Part shown: piece after piece, positions 17,497-28,400 of the stretch
Layout: the number at the start of each line of letters is the position of its first letter
Position numbering within the stretch: the first letter of the stretch is position 1
Assembly: GCF_010672525.1 (NCBI RefSeq)
Contig: NZ_JAAHGH010000002.1
Coordinates: 97,398-161,397 of the forward strand
Direction: 5' to 3'
Source: Okeania sp. SIO2B3
Lineage (GTDB): Bacteria > Cyanobacteriota > Cyanobacteriia > Cyanobacteriales > Microcoleaceae
Length of the DNA: 64,000 bases
Made by a program: the position numbers and the translations under genes
The notes under the pieces: model-generated
What the model saw: only the letters and a program-made list of their open reading frames with translations
Database searches by the model: none
What the model was told of the DNA's origin: nothing

Positions 17497-17888
17497 ATAT
17501 CATGTCCGGTTGAATTACTTATAAATAAATGAGGGAGAAGTTAGGAGTCAGTAGAGAAGAAAAAAGGAAGAGACGAAAATTTTTTGATCACTAATTAGGG
17601 TTTGCTGAAAAAGTCTTTTAGTAGGGGTAGGAGACAACCCATCCCTAACCCCTCCGGTGGAGGGGAAGACAGAAGACAGGAGACAGGAGAAATGGGAATA
17701 AGCGAGGAGGTAGGAGTAAGAATTGTCCCAAGATTGTTCTGCCCAACTATGAGCGTAAAATACGCTCCATGTATGAGCGTTTTAGACTGAAACAGGCGCA
17801 CTACAATTCGACCCCAAAAAGGCACTTGTCTTTATATGTCAATGCTTTTAGATTTAATCAGCAAGCCCTAATTATCCGGACGTGATAT
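17497..17888. mobile_element. ATATCATGTCCGG-family element carrying a nested insertion
   Basis: The outer ends are ATATCATGTCCGGTTGAATT and, inverted, ATTATCCGGACGTGATAT. Inside are GAGTCAG heptamers and TTTTTTGATCAC. The element is interrupted at TAATTA by the AATTAGGG element at 17593-17873. Uninterrupted relatives at 24064-24110 and 32560-32610 read straight through this point. Confidence 0.7.
17593..17873. mobile_element. AATTAGGG-family miniature element, nested
   Basis: A 281-bp copy, inverted relative to the one at 14249, flanked by AATT on both sides. Ends AGGGTTTGCTGAAAAAGTC and inverse TTTAATCAGCAAGCCCT. Sits inside the ATATCATGTCCGG element, so it is the younger insertion. Short open frames across it are artefacts. 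Confidence 0.85.
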
Positions 17889-18545
17889 AAATTAATAATA
17901 TAATACATTCTTTTACTGAAAATGTCAAGTATTTGTCAGTAAGCTAATCCTAAAATAATTTCCTTGATTCAGATATAGCAATTCCCATATTGTTGAGGTA
18001 CAAAATTCGTAATTTCTAGGGAGTAGGTAGGGATGTTGCATGCAACGTCCGTACAGAGTAGTAATTCGGCAAACAGAGGATAGCGGTGCTAAGGGTACGA
18101 CAGACGCACCTGGTAGCACACTCCTGTGATATCAAATCCGGTTGAATACTTATTATATATATAGTTGGGAGTAGGGGAGTAGGAGAGTAGGGGAGTGGGG
18201 GAGATTGAAGGCTTGAAGTAATTATAGAATTATCAACATATATTATATAACCAGATTCTATATGAGAAAAGAAGAAAAACAACTGTATCTCACTTTGAGC
18301 TAATTTATAAAGACAATCTAAAAAAAGTTTGGTCTAAGTAAAATTAGCTGTTAGCGTTAAATGTATCCAAGTCAAATTGTAACTAATGAGCCGTCTACCA
18401 GCGATACGGCTAAATTCATCCTCTGCGAACGCCAACCCTAAGCCTCAATCATACCCAAGTTACTTAAGTAATTAGGGTATTGCATAGGCTAGAAGTCACT
18501 AGAAATAAAAGTAAAAGTATTAGCAATTACTAAATTTTGAGGAAA
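17889..18545. other. Spacer upstream of the subtilisin-like gene
   Basis: No gene. A further ATATCAAATCCGGTTGAATAC end occurs near 18128 followed by GGAGTAG heptamers. The last 200 bases before the protease gene are free of repeats and probably hold its promoter, but no clear -35/-10 was recognised. Confidence 0.5.
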
Positions 18546-21500
18546 ATGGAAAAAACAACAGAACTATTAGGGCCTTTAAATGAACTAGAATCTCCTCTTA
18601 ACAATTTTGTTGTAGGAGATCAAGATATTATTCCCTTAGACAAATTTTCAGGTTCTGATGAGGAGACTAATTTACCTCCCGTGTTAAATGTTGAAGAGCA
18701 TACTGATGATATTTTACTAACAAATATCGATTCATTTGATGGCTTCAGAAATGCAACTGACCAAAGCTCTACAGATGAGAAAGAAGTAATTGTAGGTCGG
18801 TTTGAACAAGAAGATTTGAAAGACCTTGGAACGGAAAACGCCGATTTATTAACAGGTCTACCCAAAGAAGAATCTTCTGATAATTCACCAGAAAAACCCA
18901 CTGATGTTACTTTACCCAAAGAAGAGAAAATATCTGTAGATGATGGAGAAAAATCTGAAACAGATGTCGTAAATATTCCACCAGAAGGAAAATTCACAGA
19001 GACACCAAGTAGTATTGCTTCATTAGAACCAGAAGAGAAAGTATCGCCAGAAGTGTTAGAAGCGATCGCTAATGGTGAAGCCCAAGAGCTTTTAGTTTCA
19101 TTAGACACCACTGAAATTGATGCACTGGTAGAAGCCCGAATGGTGGAACAAGGTTTAGAAGCAGGTAGCGATGAAATCTTAGAATACAAAGCAGAATTGC
19201 TGGCAGAACTAAAAGAAGAAGTATTCTCTGACTTACCAGAAGGATTTGAAATTATAGATGATTATGGTAATTTGCCAATTTCCTTTGTTCGGTTTGAGTC
19301 ACAAGAACCTCTGCTAGAACTGTTAGAAAATGATGACGTTTTAGCAGCAGCAGTTCCTGAAGTAAATGAAACATTTCTACCACAAAGTCTACCCATCATC
19401 AATCAACCAGAAGCAGAAGCAGCAGGATATACAGGGGATGGTACAACTGTTGCAGTTCTTGATACAGGCGCTAATCCAAATGCTCCTGGCCTTGAGAATC
19501 GAATAGTATTTGCTCAAGACTTTGGCAACGATGATGGTCAAGATGACAACGATGGCCATGGAACCAATGTTAGCGCCATTGTTGCTGGAGTTGCACCAGG
19601 GACAAATATTGCAGCACTAGATGTTTTTGCTGGATTTGATGATGAGGGGAAACCGATATCTTTCTCATCAGACCAGATCGCTGCCATTAACTGGGTGATT
19701 GAGAACAAAAACACCTATAATATTGAAGCCATCAATATGAGTCTTGGTGGTCGCACAAAAATTACAGATCCACTCTCTGATGCTAGCTCTGCTAGGGGTT
19801 TAGCCATTGCTGAAGCAAAATCAGCAGGTATTCTCACCATTGTTGCATCGGGAAATAATGGCTACACAGATGGAATATCAGCACCTGCTGCTTTTGAAAG
19901 TGCAGTATCCGTTGGTGCCACCTATGACTACACAGGTAATTATGGAACTCGCGACTTCGACGTTGTACCAGATCGAGTAGCAGTTTTTTCCAACAGTGCC
20001 CAATTTCTAGACATACTAGCACCTGGAGCATTTATAAATGCAGGAGGATTAAACCTTCCTGGAACTTCAATGGCAGCACCCCATGTTGCCGGAGCAGTTG
20101 CGGTCTTATCTGAAGCCTTCCCTGATGAAAGTCCAGACGAAATTCTCCAACGGATGCTCAATTCTGGTGACCCCATTACAGACCACCGCAACGGAATTAC
20201 TAAACCCAGACTGAATCTAGGTGCTGCATTAGAGGTAGAAACTACTAGACCTGACAACGATAATTTCCTAGATAGCGAAATCCTGTTTGGTACATCAGAC
20301 AGCGACTCTGGTACAAATGTTAATGCTACCGCACAGTCTGGAGAACCAAACCACGTTACTTCTGTTGGAGAAAATAATTCTGTTTGGTGGAGTTGGACAG
20401 CTCCTACTTCTGGGGAAGTGACAGTTAATACTTTCGGTAGTGACTTTGATACTGTATTAGCTGCCTATACAGGTTCTTCTGTATCTAACCTCACTGCAAT
20501 TACTGGTAACGACGACACTTTTGATGAAGATAATAATTCTGGTCTCCAAAGTCAAATAGTCTTTGATGTAACGGGAGGAACTACATATCATTTTGCCGTA
20601 GATGGATATTCCAACCGCACAGGCAATATTGAACTAGACCTTTCACTGGAAACAATAGCTGTAGAAAACGATAACTTATCTAACAGTATTTCTCTAAGTG
20701 GTTCATCCACTAGCGCTACTGGCAGTAATGTTGATGCTACCAAAGAATCCGGAGAACCAAATCATGCTGGAAATGATGGTGGTAGTTCTGTTTGGTGGGA
20801 TTGGACGGCACCCAGTTCTGGTTCAGTAACTATAGGAACTGATGGCAGTGATTTTGATACGATATTAGGGATTTATACAGGTTCTTCTGTGTCAGACCTA
20901 ACTGAAGTTGCCAGTGACGATGATGGGGGTGATGGATTACAAAGTCAGGTAACTTTTGATGTTGTTGGGGGAACAAATTATCAGATTGCGGTTGATGGAT
21001 ATTCTGGTTCTGAGGGTAATATTGTTTTAGATTTAGACCTGGCAACATCACAGATATCTAATGATGATTTTGCCAATAGTGCTAATCTCAGTGGTACTTC
21101 TGATAACGCAACTGCCAGTACCATCAACGCTTCCATAGAATTCGGAGAACCTGATCATGCTGGAATTTCTGGTGGTCATTCCCTATGGTGGAATTGGACA
21201 GCTCCTAGTTCAGGATTAGTAACTATTGATACATTTGGTAGCGATTTCGATACCATTTTAGCCGCCTATACAGGTTCATCAGTCTCCAACTTAACTGATA
21301 TTGCTAGCAATGACGATAGTAGTGGTCTGCAAAGCCAAATTGTTTTCCCTGCTGAAGCTGGAACTAACTATCAAATTGCAGTGGATGGATATTTGGGAGC
21401 AGCAGGTAATGTGGAGTTAGCTTTGTTATTGGAAGCGGATACCTTAGCCAACGATGATTTTGCTGACAGGATTTCTTTAAGCGGTTCACAGATTAATGAA

Positions 21501-23078
21501 ACAGCTACGAACGAAAACGCAACAGTAGAGTCAGCAGAACCTCTTCATGCTGGAAATGATGGCGGTGCTTCTCTGTGGTGGAGTTGGACTGCTCCTAGTG
21601 ATGGTACTTTAACCGTCAATACTGGCGGTAGCGATTTTGATACAATACTTGCAGCTTATACTGGTTCATCCCTCTTTAACTTAACTGAGGTAGATAGTAA
21701 TGATGATAGTGTAAACTACGGTCTCCAGAGTGAGATTATCTTTGATGTAGTTGGAGGTGAAACCTACAACATTGCAGTGGATGGATTCAATGGTAGCGTT
21801 GGTAATATTAATCTCGAACTGATTCTCTCTACCTTTGAAGACCAAATAGATCTATCTAGTGATGTCTTTGCAATAACTTCACAAGAAGTTGGTCCTGGTG
21901 ATTCTATTGATATTGACTTCTCCGTAGAAAATACAGGCAGCGATGATGCTACTGGTTTCTGGGTAGACTTCTTCTTATCCGAGGATGGTGATATCGATCC
22001 ACAGGAAGACTATCTACTTGGTTTTACCTGGGTAGAAGAGTTGCCAGGAAACAGTAATACTGGAGTACTAAGTGAAAGTTTTTTCCTACCTACTATAAAC
22101 GAGTTCTCTTGGGATGAGAATGCAGATTATCAGATCGGTATGCTCGTTGACAGTTTTGATTTTGTTGCTGAGACTGACGAATTAAATAATACGATCACTG
22201 AAACGATTTCAATATCTACTACAACGTCATCAGAACCATCTTACATAAGCACCCCAGTCACAATTAATGGGGAATATGAACCCATTGCAGGTGACTTTAA
22301 TGGGGACAACAATACTGATATTCTGTGGTATCGACCAGGACCAAGCCAGGATTTCATTTGGTTCTTTAACTCTGACAATAGTTACGATAGCAGTCCTTTC
22401 ACCGTCAATGGTACTTACACGCCGATAGTAGGAGATTTTAACGGTGATAGCACCTCAGATATTCTGTGGTATCGACCAGGGTCAGGCCAGGATTTCATCT
22501 GGTTCTTTGATAAGGATGGAAATCGTACCAGCAGTCCTTTCACCGTTAACGGTGTTTACACCCCAGTAGCTGGAGACTTTGATGCTAGTGGTACTACAGA
22601 TATTCTCTGGTATCAACCAGGTACAGCTCAAGACTTTTTATGGTCTTTCAATTCCGACGGTACTTTTGAGAGCAGTCCTTTCACCGTTAACGGTGTTTAC
22701 ACCCCAGTAGCTGGAGACTTTGATGCTAGTGGTACCACAGATATTCTCTGGTATCGACCAGGTACAGCTCAAGACTTTTTATGGTCTTTCAATTCCGACG
22801 GTACTTTTGAGAGCAGTCCTTTCACCGTTAACGGTGTTTACACCCCAGTAGCTGGAGACTTTGATGCTAGTGGTACCACAGATATTCTCTGGTATCGACC
22901 AGGTACAGCTCAAGACTTTTTATGGTCTTTCAATTCCGAAGGTACTTTTGAGAGCAGTCCTTTCACTGTTAACGGAACTTATACCCCCATAACTGGAGAC
23001 TTTAACGGCAATGTCTTCTCTGATATTCTCTGGTATCGACCAGGTACAGCTCAAGACTTTTTATGGTCTTTTCAATAG
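18546..23078 (+). CDS. Very large subtilisin-like (S8) serine protease with repeat and VCBS/FG-GAP-like modules
   Basis: A 1510-residue protein, probably secreted or cell-surface. No N-terminal signal peptide; the first 175 residues are acidic and low-complexity, followed by an I9-type propeptide-like stretch (about 180-285). The S8 domain has Asp306 in VAVLDTG, His338 in DGHGTN, Asn in SGNNG near 436 and Ser508 in GTSMAAPHVAGA. Then come four about-125-residue modules each with WWxWTAP (near 612, 749, 880, 1009), a CARDB-like module (about 1100-1210), and six or seven 42-residue calcium-binding repeats (DFDASGTTDILWYRPG). GAGG is only three bases before the ATG. Export through type I secretion is an inference. 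Confidence 0.9.
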   Translation: MEKTTELLGPLNELESPLNNFVVGDQDIIPLDKFSGSDEETNLPPVLNVEEHTDDILLTNIDSFDGFRNATDQSSTDEKEVIVGRFEQEDLKDLGTENADLLTGLPKEESSDNSPEKPTDVTLPKEEKISVDDGEKSETDVVNIPPEGKFTETPSSIASLEPEEKVSPEVLEAIANGEAQELLVSLDTTEIDALVEARMVEQGLEAGSDEILEYKAELLAELKEEVFSDLPEGFEIIDDYGNLPISFVRFESQEPLLELLENDDVLAAAVPEVNETFLPQSLPIINQPEAEAAGYTGDGTTVAVLDTGANPNAPGLENRIVFAQDFGNDDGQDDNDGHGTNVSAIVAGVAPGTNIAALDVFAGFDDEGKPISFSSDQIAAINWVIENKNTYNIEAINMSLGGRTKITDPLSDASSARGLAIAEAKSAGILTIVASGNNGYTDGISAPAAFESAVSVGATYDYTGNYGTRDFDVVPDRVAVFSNSAQFLDILAPGAFINAGGLNLPGTSMAAPHVAGAVAVLSEAFPDESPDEILQRMLNSGDPITDHRNGITKPRLNLGAALEVETTRPDNDNFLDSEILFGTSDSDSGTNVNATAQSGEPNHVTSVGENNSVWWSWTAPTSGEVTVNTFGSDFDTVLAAYTGSSVSNLTAITGNDDTFDEDNNSGLQSQIVFDVTGGTTYHFAVDGYSNRTGNIELDLSLETIAVENDNLSNSISLSGSSTSATGSNVDATKESGEPNHAGNDGGSSVWWDWTAPSSGSVTIGTDGSDFDTILGIYTGSSVSDLTEVASDDDGGDGLQSQVTFDVVGGTNYQIAVDGYSGSEGNIVLDLDLATSQISNDDFANSANLSGTSDNATASTINASIEFGEPDHAGISGGHSLWWNWTAPSSGLVTIDTFGSDFDTILAAYTGSSVSNLTDIASNDDSSGLQSQIVFPAEAGTNYQIAVDGYLGAAGNVELALLLEADTLANDDFADRISLSGSQINETATNENATVESAEPLHAGNDGGASLWWSWTAPSDGTLTVNTGGSDFDTILAAYTGSSLFNLTEVDSNDDSVNYGLQSEIIFDVVGGETYNIAVDGFNGSVGNINLELILSTFEDQIDLSSDVFAITSQEVGPGDSIDIDFSVENTGSDDATGFWVDFFLSEDGDIDPQEDYLLGFTWVEELPGNSNTGVLSESFFLPTINEFSWDENADYQIGMLVDSFDFVAETDELNNTITETISISTTTSSEPSYISTPVTINGEYEPIAGDFNGDNNTDILWYRPGPSQDFIWFFNSDNSYDSSPFTVNGTYTPIVGDFNGDSTSDILWYRPGSGQDFIWFFDKDGNRTSSPFTVNGVYTPVAGDFDASGTTDILWYQPGTAQDFLWSFNSDGTFESSPFTVNGVYTPVAGDFDASGTTDILWYRPGTAQDFLWSFNSDGTFESSPFTVNGVYTPVAGDFDASGTTDILWYRPGTAQDFLWSFNSEGTFESSPFTVNGTYTPITGDFNGNVFSDILWYRPGTAQDFLWSFQ
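22540..22975 (+). repeat. Near-identical 126-bp coding repeats in the protease C-terminus
   Basis: Units starting CTTTCACCGTTAACGGTG repeat at 126-bp spacing (about 22550, 22676 and 22802) with only a few base differences, such as one CAA/CGA change. The identity at silent positions points to recent expansion or gene conversion. Confidence 0.85.
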
Positions 23079-23354
23079 ACCTGATTTAACTGACTCCGCG
23101 ACCTCAACCTTGGTTTAGTGAGTAATATAATTTCTACCGTCTGTAGGGGTAAACGGCCGTTTGCCCCTACAATTTTAGGTAGTGGTCATTGTAATGGTAT
23201 AGCCAGTGGGAGCATCTTGCTCCCGTTCTAATATCAAATCTCAAAAGTTTGCTATATATCTTTAGTAATGGGGAGATGGGAACCCACCCCTGACCCCTCC
23301 TGGGAGGGGAAGGGTGGGGAGATGGTAATCAAACATAGCATTACTATTCACAAA

Positions 23355-23529
23355 TAGACATCTCCAGAAAATAAATCTTTTAACTAGAGCAAGCTAAGGA
23401 TACGAAAAATTCACCCTAAAAAATCCTTTTTCGTGCCTTTTTCATAAAAATATCTTACCTGTTGCTTTCCGGAGCTGTTGCCTGTTGCCTACTCCTGCAA
23501 AAAATCTATATCTTTTTCGGAGATGTCTA
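23355..23529. mobile_element. TAGACATCTCC-family miniature element
   Basis: Termini TAGACATCTCC and GGAGATGTCTA are perfect inverted repeats; the outermost TA is probably the duplicated target, as in IS630/mariner-type elements. The interior differs from the copies at 34705 and 53886 and contains TGTTGCC heptamers. Confidence 0.7.
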
Positions 23530-23532
23530 ATG

Positions 23533-23994
23533 GGCGTTGGTAAAGCGCGTGTATGATATTAATCTTAATTAGGGCTTGTTGATTAAAGTTAAAAGCATTT
23601 ACAGATAAAGGTTTTAGCCTTTTTAGGGTCGAATTGCAGTGCGCCTGTTTCAGTCTAAAACACTCAAAAATTTAGTATTTTGGCAAGATTTAGGCAGAAA
23701 AATCATTCTTACAAAACGCCCGCTCCTACCTCATCGCTCATTCCCATTTCTCCAGTATAGCTGTCTCCTGTCTCCTGTCTCCTACCCTCACCCATAAGAC
23801 TTTTTCAGCAAACCCTAATTACTCAAGAGTTAACCCACCCGAGCGCCCCTCCCAGGAGGGGAAGGACCGAGTCAGGAGGGAAGAAAGAAGAAGAAAGAGG
23901 AATAGAAGGAGAAAGTTTTTTCATCGGGTAAAGGTCACGGAGTTCTATAGATATCTTATCCGGACATGATATCATACCTCAAATTACCAACGCC
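23533..23994. mobile_element. GGCGTTGG-family element with nested AATTAGGG element
   Basis: Ends GGCGTTGGTAAAG and TTACCAACGCC. Next to the empty copy at 24456, the flanking order is identical: GTATGATATTAATCTTAATT on the left and ATATCATACCTCAAATTA on the right. The extra 250 bases lie exactly at the AATT. Confidence 0.8.
23567..23820. mobile_element. AATTAGGG-family miniature element, nested
   Basis: Left AGGGCTTGTTGATTAAAG, right TTTTTCAGCAAACCCT, flanked by AATT on both sides, while the empty GGCGTTGG copy has a single AATT at 24488-24491. It carries the family's interior blocks (GCCTGTTTCAGTCTAAAAC and CTGTCTCC arrays). Confidence 0.88.
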
Positions 23995-24455
23995 CAGAAA
24001 TGGTATGACTACTAAATTGAAGTGAAGTTGTTCAACTAGATTTGATATTACTAAATTCTGAATTATATAGGACTTATATCATGTCCGGATAATCAGTTAT
24101 AAAAAAACTTTCTCCCTTCTCTCCTTTTCTTTTCTTCTGCCTTCTGCCTTCTGCCTTACTTACTCCAAATGGTATCGTTTGTGTAAAAACTGGGGAAATA
24201 TCTACTTCTTCCTGATTTCAATTTTTTTTCCTTAATTGCCAATTGCAAGCAAGATGCTCGCACTATTTATCTTTTTCTTTATGAGAAAGTTTAATATATT
24301 AAACTTTTGAACAATTTTAACATTTATTTGACAACAACTCTAATACTAATTCCTCCCTGAAAGACATAGTTTAAATGCTCAACATTTTACTAAAAACTTT
24401 TCCATGAAATTGACACTTTTTAAATTCTATCATACCATGTTCTATAAATAATTGT

Positions 24456-24671
24456 GGCATCGGTAAATTAGTGTATGATATTAATCTTAATTCTTTAGGA
24501 GTCAACCCACCCGCGCGCCCCTCCCAGGAGGGGAACTCAGGAGTCAGGAGTCAGGAGAGAAGAAAGAAGAAACTCCGAGTAGAAGGAGAAAGTTTTTTGG
24601 TCGCGTAAAGGTTATGAAATTCTATCGCGCTCTTATCCGGACATGATATCATACCTCAAATTATCAACGCC
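24456..24671. mobile_element. GGCGTTGG-family miniature element with 8-bp target duplication
   Basis: Left end GGCATCGGTAAATTAGTGTA, right end inverse of GGCGTTGATAATTTGAGGTA. The eight bases ATAATTGT lie directly on both sides. The interior contains GTCAGGA arrays and, near the right end, the CTTATCCGGACATGATAT block that also marks the ATATCATGTCCGG elements. Confidence 0.85.
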
Positions 24672-24925
24672 ATAATTGTTAAATAAAATCAAAATTATTG
24701 TATACAAAAAATGTAGATTCATCACAAATAAATCATAGTTATTCGATCAGGAGGTAGAAACATAGAAGAGAGACCCCAAAAATAAATTTAGTTGCTCTAA
24801 ATTCTTTAGCGTAACAGGAACAATTTTTTTTAAATACCTTGATTTCGTCAGAAATTAATACCGTATGTAGCTACTTTGCATAAAAACTCAACTGAATTAT
24901 GCAATTCAAGCAAATTATTATTTTC

Positions 24926-25138
24926 GGCGTTGCTGATTATGGGTATGATGCAAGCCCCCCGAGCAAGCCAAATTTGGGGGGAATAAAACTCTAAAAGTCC
25001 CCCGGTTTTATCCCCCTCCCGTCCCCCGCAGGATCGGGGGAAGCCAGAGGATGCTGCGCTTTTTGTTGAAAGGGGGATGCGCGGGGACGAAGGCGAGAAC
25101 CAAAAAATCGCACATTCATACTTCAATTCAGCAACGCC
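24926..25138. mobile_element. GGCGTTGCTGA miniature element with 8-bp target duplication
   Basis: Termini GGCGTTGCTGATTATGGGTA and, inverted, GGCGTTGCTGAATTGAAGTA. TTATTTTC stands on both sides as the target duplication. The interior is C/G-rich (CCCCCGAGCAAGCC, GGGGGAATAAAACTC, CCCGCAGGATCGGGGG), unlike the AT-rich neighbourhood. It ends 300 bp before the histidine kinase gene. Confidence 0.88.
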
Positions 25139-25444
25139 TTATTTTCTTAACTCAAGCTTAAACATTATCTATAAAACCCATTTGAGATCTATAATAATTA
25201 TGGTAGTAAAGTCTTTTCGTGCATCAATTTTGAGGAAAAATCATCTGAAGGAGTGTTGAATTTTTTGTATTATTTCTCCCCACATCTTCCCTCTTCCCTC
25301 TTCCCTTCCCCTCCAGGGAGGGGTTAGGGGTGGGTTGTCTCCTGTCTCCAGTATAGCTGTCTCCTGACTCCGAGCTAAAAAAACTTAATATTTATGAAGA
25401 TACCAAATGGGTTCTATAAAATATTTAATAAAAATCAATAAATT

Positions 25445-28400
25445 ATGCCTGTAGAAAATCAAGAATATAAAAAAAAATTAGCAACAGCGATCGCTCGTAT
25501 TCCAGCATCTCTAGACCAAGAAACTACTTTCAAAATTACTGTAACAGAGGTACGACAGTTAATCAATGCAGACCGAGTGACCTTGCTGCGCTTCTATCCT
25601 CAGTTAAATTGGCAAGGAGAATTTCTTTGCGAAGATGTAGCAGATGATTGGAATTCCATTTTAGGAGTGAAGGTAGAACATTGGCCTTTTAGGAAAGAAT
25701 TGGCTGCATATAATACAGAAGGTTATATTGAGACTATAACGGATATTAAGCAAGCAAAACTCAGTGAATCTGAAGCCAAAATTTTCCAACAGTTTCAGGT
25801 ACAAGCTCATTTAGTAGTTCCCATACTCACAAAAGTAGATCACACCAAAGATGCTACAACATTAACTAAACCCGAACTGTGGGGATTACTTTGTATACAT
25901 CAATGTAGCAGACCTCGGCAATGGCAAGATGTGGAGATTGAACTTGCTCAGACAATGGCTCAAAATCTAGGAGTAGTCATCAAAAATACAGACCTTCTAG
26001 AAGCAGCACATTACCAAGTACAACAACAAAAAGCCTTAGCTAGAGTAATCAAGAGAATTCGTACCCCACTAGATTTAGAAGAAATTTTTAAGATTACTGC
26101 CACAGAAGTACGTCAACTACTCAAAGCTGACCGCGTGGGAGTGTTTCGTTTTTATCCAGAAAGAGACTGGGAAGGAGAATTGGTTTCTGAAGATGTAGGA
26201 ACAGAGTGGAATTCAGCATTAGCAGTTAAAATATACGACCACTGTTTTGGGGAACAATTTGCTGTTTATTATCAAGAAGGTAGAGTACAAGCAGTGGCAG
26301 ACATTTATCAAGCAGGATTAAGTGATTGCCATGCAGAAATTTTGGGGCAATTTCAAGTACGAGCTAATCTAGTTGTGCCTCTACTCAAAGGTGCAGGTAC
26401 AGAAATATTACCCGAACTTTGGGGTTTGCTGTGCATTCATCAATGCAGTAGTCCCCGTCATTGGCAAGAGTACGAAATAGAATTTGTCCAACAAATAGCC
26501 GATCATTTTGGTGTAGCGCTACAACAAGAAGATGCTCTGATACAACTTGAAAAACAGGCAGCACAACTGGCGATAAGTAGACAAAAGGAAAAGTTATCCG
26601 AACGCCAGAAAATTGTAGGTGAATTATTTGACAAAATTCGCCGATCTTTTAATATTGAGACAATTTTTGCGGCTGCAACCGAAGAAGTAAGAAAACTTCT
26701 GCAAGCAGAGCGAGTGGCAATATATCAGTTTTTGCCTGACTGGAGTGGGGAATTTGTTGCCGAGTCTTTTGCGGAAGGATGGACTCCTCTTGTCGGAGTT
26801 CAGCCCATTATTGAAGATACTTTTTTACAAGAAACTCAGGGGGGGCGGTATGTAAACAATGAAACTTTTGCCGTTGACGATATTTATCAGGTGGGTCATG
26901 ATGAGTGTTATGTTCAACTTTTAGAACAATTTGAAGCCAGGTCTTATGCACTTGTGCCAATTTTACCTGGAGAAAAACTTTGGGGTTTGCTGGCAGCTTA
27001 TCAAAATTCTGCTCCTCGTCATTGGCAAAAGGATGAAGTAGACTTGCTAGCTCAAATAGCTGCTCAGTTGGGAGTTGCTCTCCAACAAGCTGAGTATTTT
27101 CAGAAAGTTCAGGAGCAGTCGGTACAACTAGCAAAAGCAGCAGAGCAGGAAAAATCAGCAGAACGTGAAAAAACTCTGGCTGCAATTGTGGGCAAAATGC
27201 GTCGTTCTCTGGATATTGAGACAATTTTTCAAACAACTACCCAAGAAGTGCAACAACTTTTAGATGCAGATAGAGTTACAATATTCCGCTTCAATGATGA
27301 CTGGAGTGGAGAATTTATGGCTGAGTCAGTAACTGAAGGTTGGGTTAAGTTAATACAGGGGCAAAAGGAAAATCCTAAAATTCCTGCAAATGTTAGTAAA
27401 TGTTCCGTTAGAGATTTGCCAAATTCTCTAACTGATACTTATTTACAGGAAACTGAGGGCGGAGATTTTACCAAAGGATTAGTTTATCGTACCTGCAACG
27501 ATATCTATAATTCAGGTTTTAGTAATTGTTACATTGAGGTATTAGAGTCTTATCAAGCTAGAGCTTATGCCATTGTTGCTATTTATCAGGGCAAAAAACT
27601 TTGGGGTTTGCTAGCAGCTTTTCAAAATTCTGCACCCCGTGAGTGGGAAACAGCAGAGGTAGAATTATTAGCTCAAATTGGCGATCAGTTGGGAGTAGCG
27701 CTGCAACAAGCTGAGTATCTCAAACAAGTTCAAACTCAAGCAGCAGAGTTGGCGAAAGCAACGGAACGACAAAAGGCACTGTCAATTACTATTGATAGAA
27801 TTCGGCAATCTCTTGATATTAATGCAATTTTTCAGACGACTACTCAAGAGGTACGACAGTTACTAGAAGTTGAGAGAGTCGCTATTTATCGTTTTTATCC
27901 AGACTGGAGTGGGGAATTTGTGGCAGATTCAATGATTGATGAATGGACTCCTATCGTTCAGACTCCTTTAGCAATTAATCCTGTAATCAGTAAACTGACT
28001 CATGCTGGTACACTTCCTAGAAATGAAACTTTTGTGCCCATTTTGCAGGGAGATCAACTTTGGGGGTTACTGGTTGCTTATCAAAATTCTAGCCCTCGTT
28101 ATTGGCAAGATGAAGAAATTAATTTGCTAGCACAGGTGGGAGTGCAGTTAGGTATTGCTTTACAACAAGCTGAATTACTGGAAAAAACCCGTACCCAAAC
28201 TGAAGAGTTAACAAAAACTCTGCAGGAGTTAAAACAAACTCAAGTGCAGATGATTCAGGGTGAAAAAATGGCTAGTTTAGGGCAGTTAGTAGCAGGTATT
28301 GCCCATGAAATTAATAATCCTGTAAATTTTATTTCTGGCAATCTGACTCATGTCGATGAGTATGCACAAAGCTTGCTCACTTTGATGAAATTATATCATC

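Larger units (their letters stand above)
23079..25444. other. 2.4-kb gene-free region full of miniature elements
   Basis: Contains, in order, a GGGAGCATCTTGCTCCC palindrome (23204), a TA-flanked GACATCTCC element (23356-23528), a GGCGTTGG element (23533-23994) with a nested AATTAGGG element, an ATATCATGTCCGG end (24064), a complete GGCGTTGG-type element (24456-24671), and a GGCGTTGCTGA element (24926-25138). Short open frames across it have no ribosome sites or domain resemblance. Confidence 0.75.

Noticed and set aside
17595..17825. Open frames on both strands near 17.6-17.8 kb
   Set aside because: They run through a miniature element and its heptamer arrays; no start signal.
26808..27236. 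142-residue frame opposite the histidine kinase
   Set aside because: Antisense shadow of GAF-domain coding sequence, no start signal.
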